Shown piece by piece: positions 1 through 8,629 of a DNA stretch of 64,000 nucleotides. The DNA lies in NCBI GenBank assembly GCA_913055635.1, contig CAJXLK010000005.1, forward strand, positions 1 to 64,000, written 5' to 3'. A model generated the notes under the pieces. The model was given only the letters and a program-made list of their open reading frames with translations. It searched no databases and was not told the DNA's origin. Position 1 is the first letter of the stretch. Every line of letters begins with the position of its first letter. The stretch comes from an uncultured Bacteroidota bacterium. Its GTDB lineage: Bacteria > Bacteroidota > Bacteroidia > Bacteroidales > UBA12077. Made by a program: the position numbers and the translations under genes.

Positions 1-1
1 G

Positions 2-73
2 AGGTCGCGGGCGGATTCGAACCGCCGTAACCGGTTTTGCAGACCGGTGCCTAAGCCCCTCGGCCACGCGACC
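2..73 (-). tRNA. tRNA-Cys (anticodon GCA)
   Basis: Read on the minus strand, the segment folds as a tRNA: a GGTCGCG/CGCGACC acceptor stem, a TTCGAATC T-loop and an anticodon loop CTGCAAA, giving anticodon GCA for cysteine. The discriminator base is U73, as is usual for tRNA-Cys. Only one further base of the 3' end lies inside the window, so a genome-encoded CCA cannot be judged. Confidence 0.95.
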
Positions 74-568
74 CTTTTTTGCACTTTTCAGCGCTGTTAA
101 ACTGCAAAGATAAAAATTTCAACTTACATACCTAAATACCGCCCCAATTTTTACCAACCCCCAATTCTTAACGTTCCCCAACAGGCCATTATTGAGTGAG
201 TACTTCTTTATAAGTCAATCTGTTGAAACTTATTGAGTGAGCACTTCTTTATAAGTCAATCTGTTGAAACTTCTTTATTGCCCGAAAAAGCTGATATTAA
301 GCAAGAATCCATCAGATCCATGCCCCTTTTTATAATAAAACCCGCTTTTTTGGGTTTATACCTGGTGAAAGCTGATTTTCTGCCCGGGTACCCAACCCCT
401 GCAACAATCGGTCCATGTGCCATGTTCGGTTAAACGTTGATGATATACTGGGCAAGATATACTTATTTGTGAACATTAATGGGTATTGTCCAAATGATAT
501 CTTCCTGCCAGAACGGGAACCGCACCAGTGGATTATAAATAGAAAAAGCGCATCAAAAGACATTCACT
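74..568. other. Spacer without a convincing gene
   Basis: About 495 bp lie between tRNA-Cys and pgeF. The open frames here (a 66-codon plus frame and a 77-codon minus frame) have no recognisable features. The only structure I see is the 41-bp tandem duplication at 189-270. Confidence 0.6.
189..270. repeat. Two tandem copies of a 41-bp unit
   Basis: Positions 189-229 and 230-270 are the same 41-bp sequence, starting TTATTGAGTGAG and ending CTGTTGAAAC, with one T/C difference. The near-identity suggests a recent duplication. No function is evident. Confidence 0.9.
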
Positions 569-1363
569 ATGATCAAAAATGTTCATGAAATAGCGCCCCT
601 TCGCTTTTTTTCTCACCTTTATCAGTATGACCGCCTGCTGCACTTTGTTTCTTCCCGGGGTGGCGGCGTCAGCAAAGGGATCTACCACTCGCTTAATTTA
701 AGCTACACCGCCGGAGATGACCCTGAACATGTGACCGAAAACCGCAAACGCCTGGCCGAAGAGCTGGATATTACTCCGGCCCATTTCTTGTTCCCGGGAC
801 AATGCCATACAGCCAATATTGAAGTCATTCACAACCTGGATCAGGTCAAAGAGGGCATCACCGAAACCGATGCCCTGATTACCCGGGTACCCCAGGTTTG
901 TATATCTGTGCTGGTTGCCGACTGTGTCCCCCTTTTGTTTTATGATCCCCAGAAGCAGGTCGTGGCCGCTGCCCATGCCGGCTGGCGCGGTACCGTCCAG
1001 TCCATTGCCGCTAAAGTCGTTGAAACCCTGAAACAGGAATTCGACGTCAGCCCGGCCAACCTGCTGGTCGGTATAGGCCCGTCAATCGGCCCCGATAGCT
1101 ATGAAGTGGGTGAAGAGGTGATCCGCGAGGTGAAAAGCAATATCCACCTTGAAAACGAGGAGGTCCTTTCCCATCAATCTCCCGGGAAAGCTTATCTGAA
1201 CCTGTGGGCTGCCAACCGCCTTCAGCTGCTAAACGGCGGAGTGAATCCCCGACACATCGAAGAATCACGCATCGATACCTTCGAGAGTTCCGATCTGTTC
1301 TTCTCGGCCCGCCAGCTTGGCAATCCCTGTGGAAGATTTGCCGCGGGAATTATGATCCGCTGA
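569..1363 (+). CDS. pgeF: Purine nucleoside phosphorylase / multicopper polyphenol oxidase family (PgeF/YfiH)
   Basis: A 264-residue protein of the YfiH/YlmD/LACC1 family. Members have been described as laccase-like and later as purine nucleoside phosphorylase/adenosine deaminase enzymes, or as peptidoglycan-editing factors. The metal ligands are visible as His80 (GQCH), Cys119 (ADCVP) and His136 (AHAGWRG), with the usual family spacing. Length matches the family. It is monocistronic on the plus strand and convergent with yqeY, the last gene of the dcw operon. The ATG at 569 gives a normal N-terminus. Family assignment is secure; the physiological substrate is not decided by sequence. Confidence 0.9.
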   Translation: MIKNVHEIAPLRFFSHLYQYDRLLHFVSSRGGGVSKGIYHSLNLSYTAGDDPEHVTENRKRLAEELDITPAHFLFPGQCHTANIEVIHNLDQVKEGITETDALITRVPQVCISVLVADCVPLLFYDPQKQVVAAAHAGWRGTVQSIAAKVVETLKQEFDVSPANLLVGIGPSIGPDSYEVGEEVIREVKSNIHLENEEVLSHQSPGKAYLNLWAANRLQLLNGGVNPRHIEESRIDTFESSDLFFSARQLGNPCGRFAAGIMIR

Positions 1364-1463
1364 TCAAACCAAACCCAGACCTACCCGGCCTGGGTTGAGC
1401 ATTGGTGTATATTCAAAAGACAAACCGAACCTGTGAACTGCAAGGGGTATAACCCGTCACCTT

Positions 1464-1922
1464 TTACTCACCACCCGAGAGCATTGATTTGACCTTGTCG
1501 GCAATGACTTTGCCTTCTGCTTTGCCGGCCAACTGCCTGTTGGCTATGCCCATAACCTTGCCCATGTCTTTCATCGACGATGCACCCGTCTCTTCAATGA
1601 TGCCCTGTATGATGCTGGTTAACTCCTCATCGCTGATGGGCTCGGGAAGGAATTCATTGATGACTTCCGCCTCATTGCGCTCGGCCTCTGCCAGATCACT
1701 CCTGTTCTGCTGCTCATAAACCTCAGCCGACTCTTTCCTTTGCTTCAGCTGCTTTTGCAAAACCTGTACCTCCTTTTCCTCACTCAGCTGTTGGTTGGCC
1801 CCTTTTTCCGTCTTGGCTTTCCACAGCGCCGTCTTGATCGAGCGCAGGGCTTCAAGCCTTTGCTTTTGCTTGTTCTTGAGGGCTTCTTTGATTTCACCCT
1901 CTACTTTTTCCAGTATTGCCAT
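1464..1922 (-). CDS. yqeY: GatB/YqeY domain protein
   Basis: A 152-residue YqeY-family protein: a charged helical N-terminal half (roughly residues 1-95, rich in Glu, Lys and Gln) followed by the GatB/YqeY tail with the pattern NEFLPEPISDEELTSII. The family shares its C-terminal domain with the GatB subunit of tRNA amidotransferase and probably binds tRNA, but its function is not settled. It ends the ftsZ-ybjQ-yqeY gene string with 20 bp to ybjQ, so it is probably co-transcribed. A yqeY gene behind ftsZ is a common arrangement in Bacteroidota. Confidence 0.9.
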   Translation of the reverse strand: MAILEKVEGEIKEALKNKQKQRLEALRSIKTALWKAKTEKGANQQLSEEKEVQVLQKQLKQRKESAEVYEQQNRSDLAEAERNEAEVINEFLPEPISDEELTSIIQGIIEETGASSMKDMGKVMGIANRQLAGKAEGKVIADKVKSMLSGGE

Positions 1923-1942
1923 AGCTTTTGAGTTTTAACGTA

Positions 1943-2263
1943 TCAAACGTCCTTAAGTTTAACAGCCGTTCCAAATGCCAGTATTTCACTCACCCCCTGC
2001 GCTACATTGGAAGTGGTGAAACGAACATTGATAACGGCATCTGCATTCAATTTTTTGGCTTCCTCAACCATCCTCTCGAGGGCGGCGTTCCTGGTGTTGG
2101 TTAGCAGGTCGGAATATTCGCTCACCTCTCCACCCGCAAAATTTTTAATAAAAGCCACAATGTCGCGTCCGAAAAAACGGGCCCGCGTGGAGTTGCCACG
2201 CACCAAACCCAGGGTTTCGGACACTTCCTTATGAGCAATGTTTTCTGTGTTGGCAATGAGCAT
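1943..2263 (-). CDS. YbjQ/UPF0145 family protein
   Basis: A 106-residue protein of the YbjQ (UPF0145) family: one domain with the signatures ARFFGRDI and LNADAVINVRF and a glycine-rich strand near the end. The fold is a small heavy-metal-binding-like domain that assembles as a pentamer in solved homologues. The cellular role is unknown. It starts 11 bp after the ftsZ stop and sits between ftsZ and yqeY, so it appears to be expressed with the division operon. I do not know this gene as a standard member of the dcw cluster. Confidence 0.85.
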   Translation of the reverse strand: MLIANTENIAHKEVSETLGLVRGNSTRARFFGRDIVAFIKNFAGGEVSEYSDLLTNTRNAALERMVEEAKKLNADAVINVRFTTSNVAQGVSEILAFGTAVKLKDV

Positions 2264-2274
2264 GGTCCTGATTA

Positions 2275-3792
2275 TTAATCAACGTTATCATGCAGATAGG
2301 AATTGTTTTCCCTTAAGCGGGTTTCATTGTTTTCTTCGTCGTCCGAAAGGGTGTAGCGTGAAATTTTGGTTTCTTTGCTGGGTTTGGATTGGTCCAGTTT
2401 GATTTTTTTGCGTTTGTAGGCCGGTTCATTCTCCAGGGCTTCGATGTTTTTGAGGTTGCGCATGATGTTTTTGGAGTTGACCGCCGTTTGATCCCTGCTT
2501 TCGCGAAGTTTTTCCATCACCTGGTCTTTGTCGATGGTTTCATGCTCCTGATCCCTTTCATCACTGCCCTTGCGGCTTTTTACCACAAACTGTTCCTCCT
2601 CGCTTTCCTCGCGCTCATCACGTAGGTCAAAGTTGAAGGTCCGCTGTTGGGTTGCTCTTGACCGGGAAGGTTGATTTTCCGGCTTTTTGTAGGAGCCGGA
2701 ATCGACCAGCTGGCCCTTTTGTTTGGTTGGAGATTCTTTTTGAACAGGATCTTTATAGGGGGTGTCCTGCAAGGTGACCTTCTTTTTATGTGATTTTTTG
2801 GCGTAAAGCTCGGGGATGCTGCTGTCTTCAAATCCGGTGGCAATGATCGTAACACTGATCTTATTGCCCAGCGATTCTTCGGTACCGGTACCCCAAATGA
2901 TGTTGGGATTGGCACCGACCTCGGCGTTGATGTAGTCGGTGATCTCTCCGATCTCATCCATGGTGATCTCTTCCGCCCCCGAATTGATGTTGAGCAGGAT
3001 ATTTTCCGTTCCGGTGATGTCATTGTCATTGAGTAGGGGAGAGGTCAGGGCCTTTTCTATGGCCTTGGTGGCCCGGTTTTCTCCTTCCGCCATACCCGTG
3101 CCCATAATGGCTACCCCGCTGTCGGTCAGGACAGTTTGTACATCGGCAAAATCCACATTGATGTAACCCGGTACGGTGATGATCTCAGCAATGCCCTTGG
3201 CCGCGGCAGCCAGGATGTTATCGGCGTGCGAGAAGGCCTGGGAAAGTTTCATGTTGCCGGCCACCTCCCGCAGCTTTTCATTGTTGATCACCAGCAGCGA
3301 ATCCACGTACTGGCCCAGCTCATGGATGCCTTCAATGGCCTGTTGTATCCTGCGCTGGCCCTCAAAGCGAAAGGGAATGGTGACAATGGCTACCGTCAAA
3401 ATGCCTTGCTCCCGGGCGGCCTTGGCTATGATGGGAATGGCTCCCGTGCCTGTTCCACCACCCATGCCCGCCGTTAAAAAGACCATCTTGGTGTTGCTCG
3501 AGAGGATGTCCATGACCTGGTCCAGGCTTTCAATGGCCGCTTCCCGGCCTATCTCCGGCTTGTTGCCGGCCCCCCGGCCCTCGGTTAAAGACTCTCCCAA
3601 TTGAACCTTTACCGATACCGGACTCTTGGAAAGCGCCTGGGCATCCGTGTTGCATACCACAAAATTGACATCCTTGATGCCTTCATTGTACATGTGGTTG
3701 ATCGCATTGCCCCCGCCGCCTCCTATACCTACTACTTTGATGATGGAGGAGCGGTCCACCGGCAAATCAAAATGCATCAATTCCTCGGCCAT
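2275..3792 (-). CDS. ftsZ: Cell division GTPase FtsZ
   Basis: The tubulin homologue that polymerises into the division ring at midcell. At 505 residues it is long, as in other Bacteroidota, because of an extended charged linker (about residues 335-490) between the GTPase core and the C-terminal peptide. The nucleotide-binding motif GGGTGTG lies at 111-117, and the N-terminal GIGGGGGNA loop and the NTDAQAL strand are intact. The protein ends LHDNVD, a tail typical of the phylum that binds FtsA and other partners. A 210-bp repeat-bearing gap separates it from upstream ftsA, so ftsZ may have its own promoter there. Confidence 0.98.
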   Translation of the reverse strand: MAEELMHFDLPVDRSSIIKVVGIGGGGGNAINHMYNEGIKDVNFVVCNTDAQALSKSPVSVKVQLGESLTEGRGAGNKPEIGREAAIESLDQVMDILSSNTKMVFLTAGMGGGTGTGAIPIIAKAAREQGILTVAIVTIPFRFEGQRRIQQAIEGIHELGQYVDSLLVINNEKLREVAGNMKLSQAFSHADNILAAAAKGIAEIITVPGYINVDFADVQTVLTDSGVAIMGTGMAEGENRATKAIEKALTSPLLNDNDITGTENILLNINSGAEEITMDEIGEITDYINAEVGANPNIIWGTGTEESLGNKISVTIIATGFEDSSIPELYAKKSHKKKVTLQDTPYKDPVQKESPTKQKGQLVDSGSYKKPENQPSRSRATQQRTFNFDLRDEREESEEEQFVVKSRKGSDERDQEHETIDKDQVMEKLRESRDQTAVNSKNIMRNLKNIEALENEPAYKRKKIKLDQSKPSKETKISRYTLSDDEENNETRLRENNSYLHDNVD

Positions 3793-3837
3793 AATATGCT
3801 GTTTTTTTTTCTTTTAACATTACCTTGAGCCTTACTG

Positions 3838-4011
3838 CCATAGTTTAGCTTGAATCCCTGTGGGTTCTGCTTGCATTGCTGCCATCGTTCAGGTTGAATC
3901 TTTGCAGATCCTATGATATCAATTCCATAGTTCAGATTAAATCTTTGCGGATCCTATTGCATTGCTGCCATCGTTTTGGTTGAATCCCTGCGATGATCCT
4001 GCTTACATCTC
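3838..4011. repeat. Four 43-44-bp tandem repeats between ftsA and ftsZ
   Basis: Unit starts are at about 3838, 3882, 3925 and 3968. Each begins CCATAG or CCATCG, followed by TTYRG-TTGAATC and a GATCCT block. Units 1 and 3 end TTGCATTGCTG. The fourth unit runs over the ftsA stop codon (4003-4005) into the last codons of ftsA. The copies are diverged (roughly 70-80 percent alike by eye). No terminator with a T-run was seen in the gap. Confidence 0.75.
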
Positions 4012-5319
4012 CGCATCGTTTTCTTCAAAGATTTCACTGAAGGCTTGTTTAACCCGCCATAAAAGACCTTTCTTGCCATTTCCCTGGTCTTTTTGCGGGG
4101 CCTCTTCCTGTTCATTCTCTTGTTGGTTTTCATCGGATTCTTCCCGGGGAACCTTATTCTGGGCATGAAATTCAAAGCCTTTCAGTACCAAACCTACACT
4201 GGTCGAGAACATGGGGTTGTTTACTTCCGGTACACTCTCCGATGCCAGATTTTCCCCGGGATAACCAAGACGTACATCCATCCCGGTGACAAATTTGACC
4301 AGCTGGGGGAGATCTTTCAACAGGGCACCCCCACCGGTAACGACTATACCGGCGCTGAGCCGTTCATAATAGCCCGAGTTTTCTATTTCATACAATACCG
4401 CGTTGAGGATTTCCTCCATGCGCGACTGGATGATGTAGGCCAGGCTTTTTAGCGATATTTCCTTGGGTTCGCGTCCGCTGATCCCTGGTATGGAGACCAC
4501 CTCGTCTTCCCGGGCCAGATCACCCAGGGCGGAACCATACTGTATCTTGAGCAGTTCAGCCTGCCGCTGGAGTATCGAGGAGCCCTCCTTGATGTCTTTG
4601 GTGACCACATCCCCTCCAAACGGAATGACTGCCGTGTGGCGGATGATGTCGTCATAGTAAACCGCTACATCGGTGGTGCCCCCGCCAATGTCTACCAGGG
4701 CCACACCTGCCTCTTTCTCATCAGCGGTCAGCACCGCCGAGGAGGAAGCCAATGGCTCCAGGATCAACTCATTCAGCGATAAATCGGCTTTGTTGATGCA
4801 TTTGCCAATGTTGCGGGCTGAGGTGATCTGACCAATGACAATGTGGAAATTGGCCTCTACCCGACGCCCTAGCATCCCCACCGGGTTTTTGATGCCCGTC
4901 TCGTTATCCACAATGAAGTTTTGTGGCAGTACATGAATGATTTCTTCGCCCACATCAATCGAGATGTTATACATCTCGCGAATTAGATTGTCAATGTCTT
5001 TGCGGGTGATCTCATCCTCATACGAATCGCGGTTGATGTAGCCGCGGTTGCGGATGGTCTTGATGTGCTGTCCGGCAATGCCGACAAAAACATCCGAGAT
5101 CATGGTCCCCGAGGCCGCCTGGACCTCTTCAACCGTCTTTTGGATGGCATTAACCGTCTCATCAATATTCTGGACGACCCCCCGCTTGATACCCGTCGAG
5201 GGCGTCTTGGAGATGCCCAGAATCTCGATCTTACCGTTTTCTTTCTTCTTCCCGGTAACGGCAACAACTTTGGTTGTTCCAATGTCTATGGCAGCAACGA
5301 ATGGCTCTTGTGAACTCAT
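4003..5319 (-). CDS. ftsA: Cell division protein FtsA
   Basis: Actin-like ATPase that tethers FtsZ filaments to the inner membrane. The 438-residue product begins EPFVAAIDIGTTKVVAVTG, the phosphate-1 loop of the actin fold. It carries the IGGGTTDVAVY phosphate-2 motif and the adenosine motif VVTGGGALLKDLP. The C-terminus (GLLWRVKQAFSEIFEEND) is an amphipathic helix fitting the membrane-targeting sequence. It is 6 bp downstream of ftsQ in the same operon. The last codons overlap a tandem repeat unit that continues into the ftsA-ftsZ gap. Confidence 0.97.
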   Translation of the reverse strand: MSSQEPFVAAIDIGTTKVVAVTGKKKENGKIEILGISKTPSTGIKRGVVQNIDETVNAIQKTVEEVQAASGTMISDVFVGIAGQHIKTIRNRGYINRDSYEDEITRKDIDNLIREMYNISIDVGEEIIHVLPQNFIVDNETGIKNPVGMLGRRVEANFHIVIGQITSARNIGKCINKADLSLNELILEPLASSSAVLTADEKEAGVALVDIGGGTTDVAVYYDDIIRHTAVIPFGGDVVTKDIKEGSSILQRQAELLKIQYGSALGDLAREDEVVSIPGISGREPKEISLKSLAYIIQSRMEEILNAVLYEIENSGYYERLSAGIVVTGGGALLKDLPQLVKFVTGMDVRLGYPGENLASESVPEVNNPMFSTSVGLVLKGFEFHAQNKVPREESDENQQENEQEEAPQKDQGNGKKGLLWRVKQAFSEIFEENDAEM

Positions 5320-5325
5320 CTTGAT

Positions 5326-6117
5326 CTATCTTTTGGTGCAAACGATTTGATTGTCGTATTCTAAGTTGATCTTTAAATATTTATTCCACCCTGTATTGTT
5401 GAAACCCTTTTCATATAAGGCTTTTAGGTGTCGAAACTTCTTGCGGTACCCCTCATACGGGCCCAGTTTGATTAAGTGACCGCCAACCCTGGGAATAAGC
5501 TCGTATTCTCCTTCCCGGTTCAGGTATATCTGTTCAATCTGAGCTTCCCAGAAAGGATGGTTGTGGATGAACCGGGCCAGGTCAAAGATCTTACATATCG
5601 CATAGTTCTTCTTTCCATCGTAATCGCCCGGACAGGGCAGTTTATTTTGCCGGGCCGGCTCAAAAAATTCCTTGATCTCCCCGCTGGCCACAAGCACATG
5701 GGAGGTGTATCCCTGTGAAACGGGCAGAATAACACCTTCCGGATCGATGTAATAACTGCGCCCGCGGGCATTGATGACCCGGACAATGGGATTGCGCTGG
5801 TCAATGCGGATGTGCAGATCTCCATTCCCGGTGAAGTAAAGTTCTGCCTGTTTAACCAGCGGCTTGTCTGCCAAATATCGCTCAATTTGCCGGATGTTGA
5901 TGTTGCTGGTCTCTTCCCCCCGGATTTTCGTGCCCAGGTTGTGGATGATGTTCTGAACCTTGCTCCGGGTTATGAACTGGTCCTGCAGGCTGTCACTGAT
6001 CGTTACTTTTACCTTTGAACAGATGGTTCGTTCCCTTTTCTTGTTGACAAACGAAAGGGCCACCGCCAAATAAAGCAGGATGCCACCCCAAAGCGCTATT
6101 TGTTTGAACCTTTTCAT
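5326..6117 (-). CDS. ftsQ: Cell division protein FtsQ
   Basis: A bitopic membrane protein of the divisome that links early and late division proteins. At 263 residues it has a short basic cytoplasmic N-terminus, one membrane segment (about residues 7-24), a POTRA-like region (about 38-110) and the FtsQ/DivIB beta domain. Sequence conservation in this family is low; the call rests on topology, size and position between murC and ftsA. Its ATG overlaps the murC stop (ATGA), implying translational coupling. Confidence 0.9.
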   Translation of the reverse strand: MKRFKQIALWGGILLYLAVALSFVNKKRERTICSKVKVTISDSLQDQFITRSKVQNIIHNLGTKIRGEETSNINIRQIERYLADKPLVKQAELYFTGNGDLHIRIDQRNPIVRVINARGRSYYIDPEGVILPVSQGYTSHVLVASGEIKEFFEPARQNKLPCPGDYDGKKNYAICKIFDLARFIHNHPFWEAQIEQIYLNREGEYELIPRVGGHLIKLGPYEGYRKKFRHLKALYEKGFNNTGWNKYLKINLEYDNQIVCTKR

Positions 6118-7505
6118 TGTGCTGCAACCCGTTTTTCCATCATTTGCCGGATGGGTTCGACCATTTGATCAATGTCCCCGGCCCCAAGAGTCACCAGGGT
6201 TTCAATATTGCGGTTGTCCAGCAACCCCAACAATTCCTTCTTGCTGGCGATTTGTGCCGGTATATGTTGAACCTGATCCAGGATGATCCGGGATGAAACC
6301 CCTTCTATGGGCTTTTCCCGCGCCGGATAGATATCCAGCAGGATCAGCTCATCCAGTAACTCAAGGCTTTCGGCAAATTCCCGGGCAAAATCCCGGGTGC
6401 GCGAATATAGATGTGGCTGAAAAATACCAGTAATCCGCTTTTTAGGATAAAATTCGCGTATGGAACTTATCGTGTAGGATATTTCAGCAGGATGGTGCGC
6501 GTAATCATCAATGTAGAGCATATTTGCCTGGTTGAACTGTACATCCAGCCTCCGCTCGATGCCCTGGAAAGTCGACAGGTTTTTGTAGAGAAATTCCCGG
6601 CCCAATCCCTGCAGGTAAGCAGCACTCAATGCCGCAATGGCGTTTTCTACGTTGACCTTCCCCGGCAGATGCAGTGAGAAGCCCTCTAATGTTTTTTCCG
6701 GGGTGACCAAATCGAAGAAGTATTTGCCTTCGCGAATGGTCAGGTTCAATGGGTAAAAGTCAGCCCCGGGGTTTAACGAGTAGCTGTAGGTTTTCAGTTT
6801 GCTGGTGATCTGGGGGTTGATTTTCAGGTTGCTGTGATGAAGCAAAATCCCTTGCTCGGGAAGCCTGCCGATAAACTCATCAAAGGCCTTGCGGATAGAG
6901 TCTTCATTGTGGTAAATGTCCAAATGGTCGGCATCGATCGAGGTGATCACCGCCATATTGGGATGCAGGTTTAGGAACGAGCGGTCAAACTCATCGGCTT
7001 CGGCTACCATGATGTTGCTTTTGGCATTGACCAGCACGTTGCTCTGGTAATTCTTGACCACCCCGCCCAGGAAAGCATTGCAGCCCGAATCGCTTTGATG
7101 CAGAAGATGAGCAATTATCGAAGAAACGGTGGTCTTGCCATGGGTGCCGGCAACCGCCAGGCAACGCTTGTTCCTGGAGATCTCGCCCATGACCTGCGAG
7201 CGCTTGAGCACTGTATAGCCGTGATCGGTGAAGAAGTTCAGCTCCTTGTGATCGGAAGGAATAGCCGGAGTATAGATGATCAGCGTCCTTTTTTTGTTTT
7301 GGGTGAAGGGCGAAGGAATCAAATCAGGTTCGTCCTCGTAGTGAATGATCACCCCTTCCCGCTCCAGTTTTTGTGTCAGCGGCTTGGAGACCACGTCATA
7401 ACCGGCCACTTCTTTGCCCAGGGCATTGAAATACCGGGCCAGGGCGCTCATGCCAATGCCACCGACGCCAATTAGGTAAACTCGATTGATTCGCTCCAGA
7501 TTCAT
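6114..7505 (-). CDS. murC: UDP-N-acetylmuramate--L-alanine ligase
   Basis: Cytoplasmic Mur ligase that adds L-alanine to UDP-MurNAc in peptidoglycan precursor synthesis. The 463-residue protein shows the N-terminal nucleotide-binding GVGGIGMS motif (13-20), the Mur ATP loop AGTHGKTT (119-126), an EADEFDRSF segment and a C-terminal ligase domain with the YAHHPAEI motif. It overlaps murG upstream and ftsQ downstream by four bases each (ATGA), a compact operon arrangement. Confidence 0.98.
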   Translation of the reverse strand: MNLERINRVYLIGVGGIGMSALARYFNALGKEVAGYDVVSKPLTQKLEREGVIIHYEDEPDLIPSPFTQNKKRTLIIYTPAIPSDHKELNFFTDHGYTVLKRSQVMGEISRNKRCLAVAGTHGKTTVSSIIAHLLHQSDSGCNAFLGGVVKNYQSNVLVNAKSNIMVAEADEFDRSFLNLHPNMAVITSIDADHLDIYHNEDSIRKAFDEFIGRLPEQGILLHHSNLKINPQITSKLKTYSYSLNPGADFYPLNLTIREGKYFFDLVTPEKTLEGFSLHLPGKVNVENAIAALSAAYLQGLGREFLYKNLSTFQGIERRLDVQFNQANMLYIDDYAHHPAEISYTISSIREFYPKKRITGIFQPHLYSRTRDFAREFAESLELLDELILLDIYPAREKPIEGVSSRIILDQVQHIPAQIASKKELLGLLDNRNIETLVTLGAGDIDQMVEPIRQMMEKRVAAQ

Positions 7506-8629
7506 GATTTAATCAGTTTTAACGTCTCCTGCGCAATCTTATGCGCAGAATCCGGTTTAGCAATTTCACCAATATGGCGGGCCAGGGCTTCGGCCTGCTG
7601 ATCATGGTCTATTATGCCAAAGGCTTTTTGTACCAATACATAGGGGGCCTCCTCATCCGGGACCAGCAGGGCCGCGTTGCGGTCGGCCAGCGACCGGGCA
7701 TTTTTGGTCTGGTGATCTTCCGCTACATTGGGCGAGGGCACCAGGATCACCGGTTTTTTTACCAGGGCCAGCTCCGAGATGGTCCCGGCTCCAGCCCGGG
7801 AAATGATCAGGTCGGCCGCTGCATAGGCCAAATCCATCCGGTCAATGAAATCAACCAAACGAATGTTGGGCAAACTAAACGAGGCCATCGCTTTGACCGC
7901 TTGCTCATGATAATTACCCCCGCATTGCCAGATCATCTGTACCTGGCGCTTCTCAAAATCATGCAGGTGGCGCATGATGCTCTCGTTGATCGAACGTGCT
8001 CCCTGACTTCCTCCCAAAACCAAAATGGTCTTGATCTGCGGGGAAAGATCAAAATGTTCCATGGCCTGCTGCTTCTTATTGGCCTGTGGAATTAACGCTT
8101 CCCTTACCGGATTGCCGGTAAGCTCAATCTTATCGCCGGGGAAATATTTGTCCATCCCTTCATAGGCCACGCATATCTTTGCGGCCCGATGCGCCAGCAT
8201 CCGGTTGGTGATCCCGGCGTATGAATTTTGTTCCTGCAACAGCACCGGAATGCCCCTTCGGCTGGCTACCCGCAGAACCGGCCCGCTGGCATAGCCGCCT
8301 ACCCCAACAACTGCATCCGGCTGAAAATGTTTGATGATGCGCTTCGATTTGACCAAACTCCTTATCAACTTAAAGGGAACCAACAGGTTCTTCCAGGTGA
8401 GCCGGCGTTGTATCCCTGCTACCGGTAATCCAATGATGTGATAGCCGGCATCCGGTACCTTGCGCATTTCCATCTTGCCTTTGGCCCCCACGAAAAGAAT
8501 GCGGATCTGGGGGTTGATGCGCTGAAGGGCATTGGCAATGGCAAGGGCCGGAAAAACATGGCCGCCGGTGCCGCCACCGCTGATGATGATATGTGGCGCT
8601 TTCTTATGCATGTGTCGCTTTTTTGGCAT
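7502..8629 (-). CDS. murG: UDP-N-acetylglucosamine--undecaprenyl-P-P-MurNAc-peptide transferase (lipid II synthase)
   Basis: Membrane-associated GT-B glycosyltransferase that adds GlcNAc to lipid I to make lipid II. The 375-residue frame has the N-terminal SGGGTGGHVFPALAIA motif, a second GGSQGA loop and the C-terminal donor-binding ISRAGAGTISE motif. The frame from 8629 overlaps the end of ftsW by 26 bp. An alternative ATG at 8611 gives the more usual short N-terminus and an 8-bp overlap, so the exact start is uncertain. Confidence 0.96.
   Translation of the reverse strand: MPKKRHMHKKAPHIIISGGGTGGHVFPALAIANALQRINPQIRILFVGAKGKMEMRKVPDAGYHIIGLPVAGIQRRLTWKNLLVPFKLIRSLVKSKRIIKHFQPDAVVGVGGYASGPVLRVASRRGIPVLLQEQNSYAGITNRMLAHRAAKICVAYEGMDKYFPGDKIELTGNPVREALIPQANKKQQAMEHFDLSPQIKTILVLGGSQGARSINESIMRHLHDFEKRQVQMIWQCGGNYHEQAVKAMASFSLPNIRLVDFIDRMDLAYAAADLIISRAGAGTISELALVKKPVILVPSPNVAEDHQTKNARSLADRNAALLVPDEEAPYVLVQKAFGIIDHDQQAEALARHIGEIAKPDSAHKIAQETLKLIKS

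Noticed and set aside
233-433. 66-codon plus-strand frame in the first spacer
   Set aside because: It begins within the 41-bp duplication and has no domain, signal peptide or coding character.
1371-1396. AACCCAG/CTGGGTT hairpin between pgeF and yqeY as a terminator
   Set aside because: A 7-bp stem without a T-run on either strand. It may be a weak stop signal but cannot be supported.
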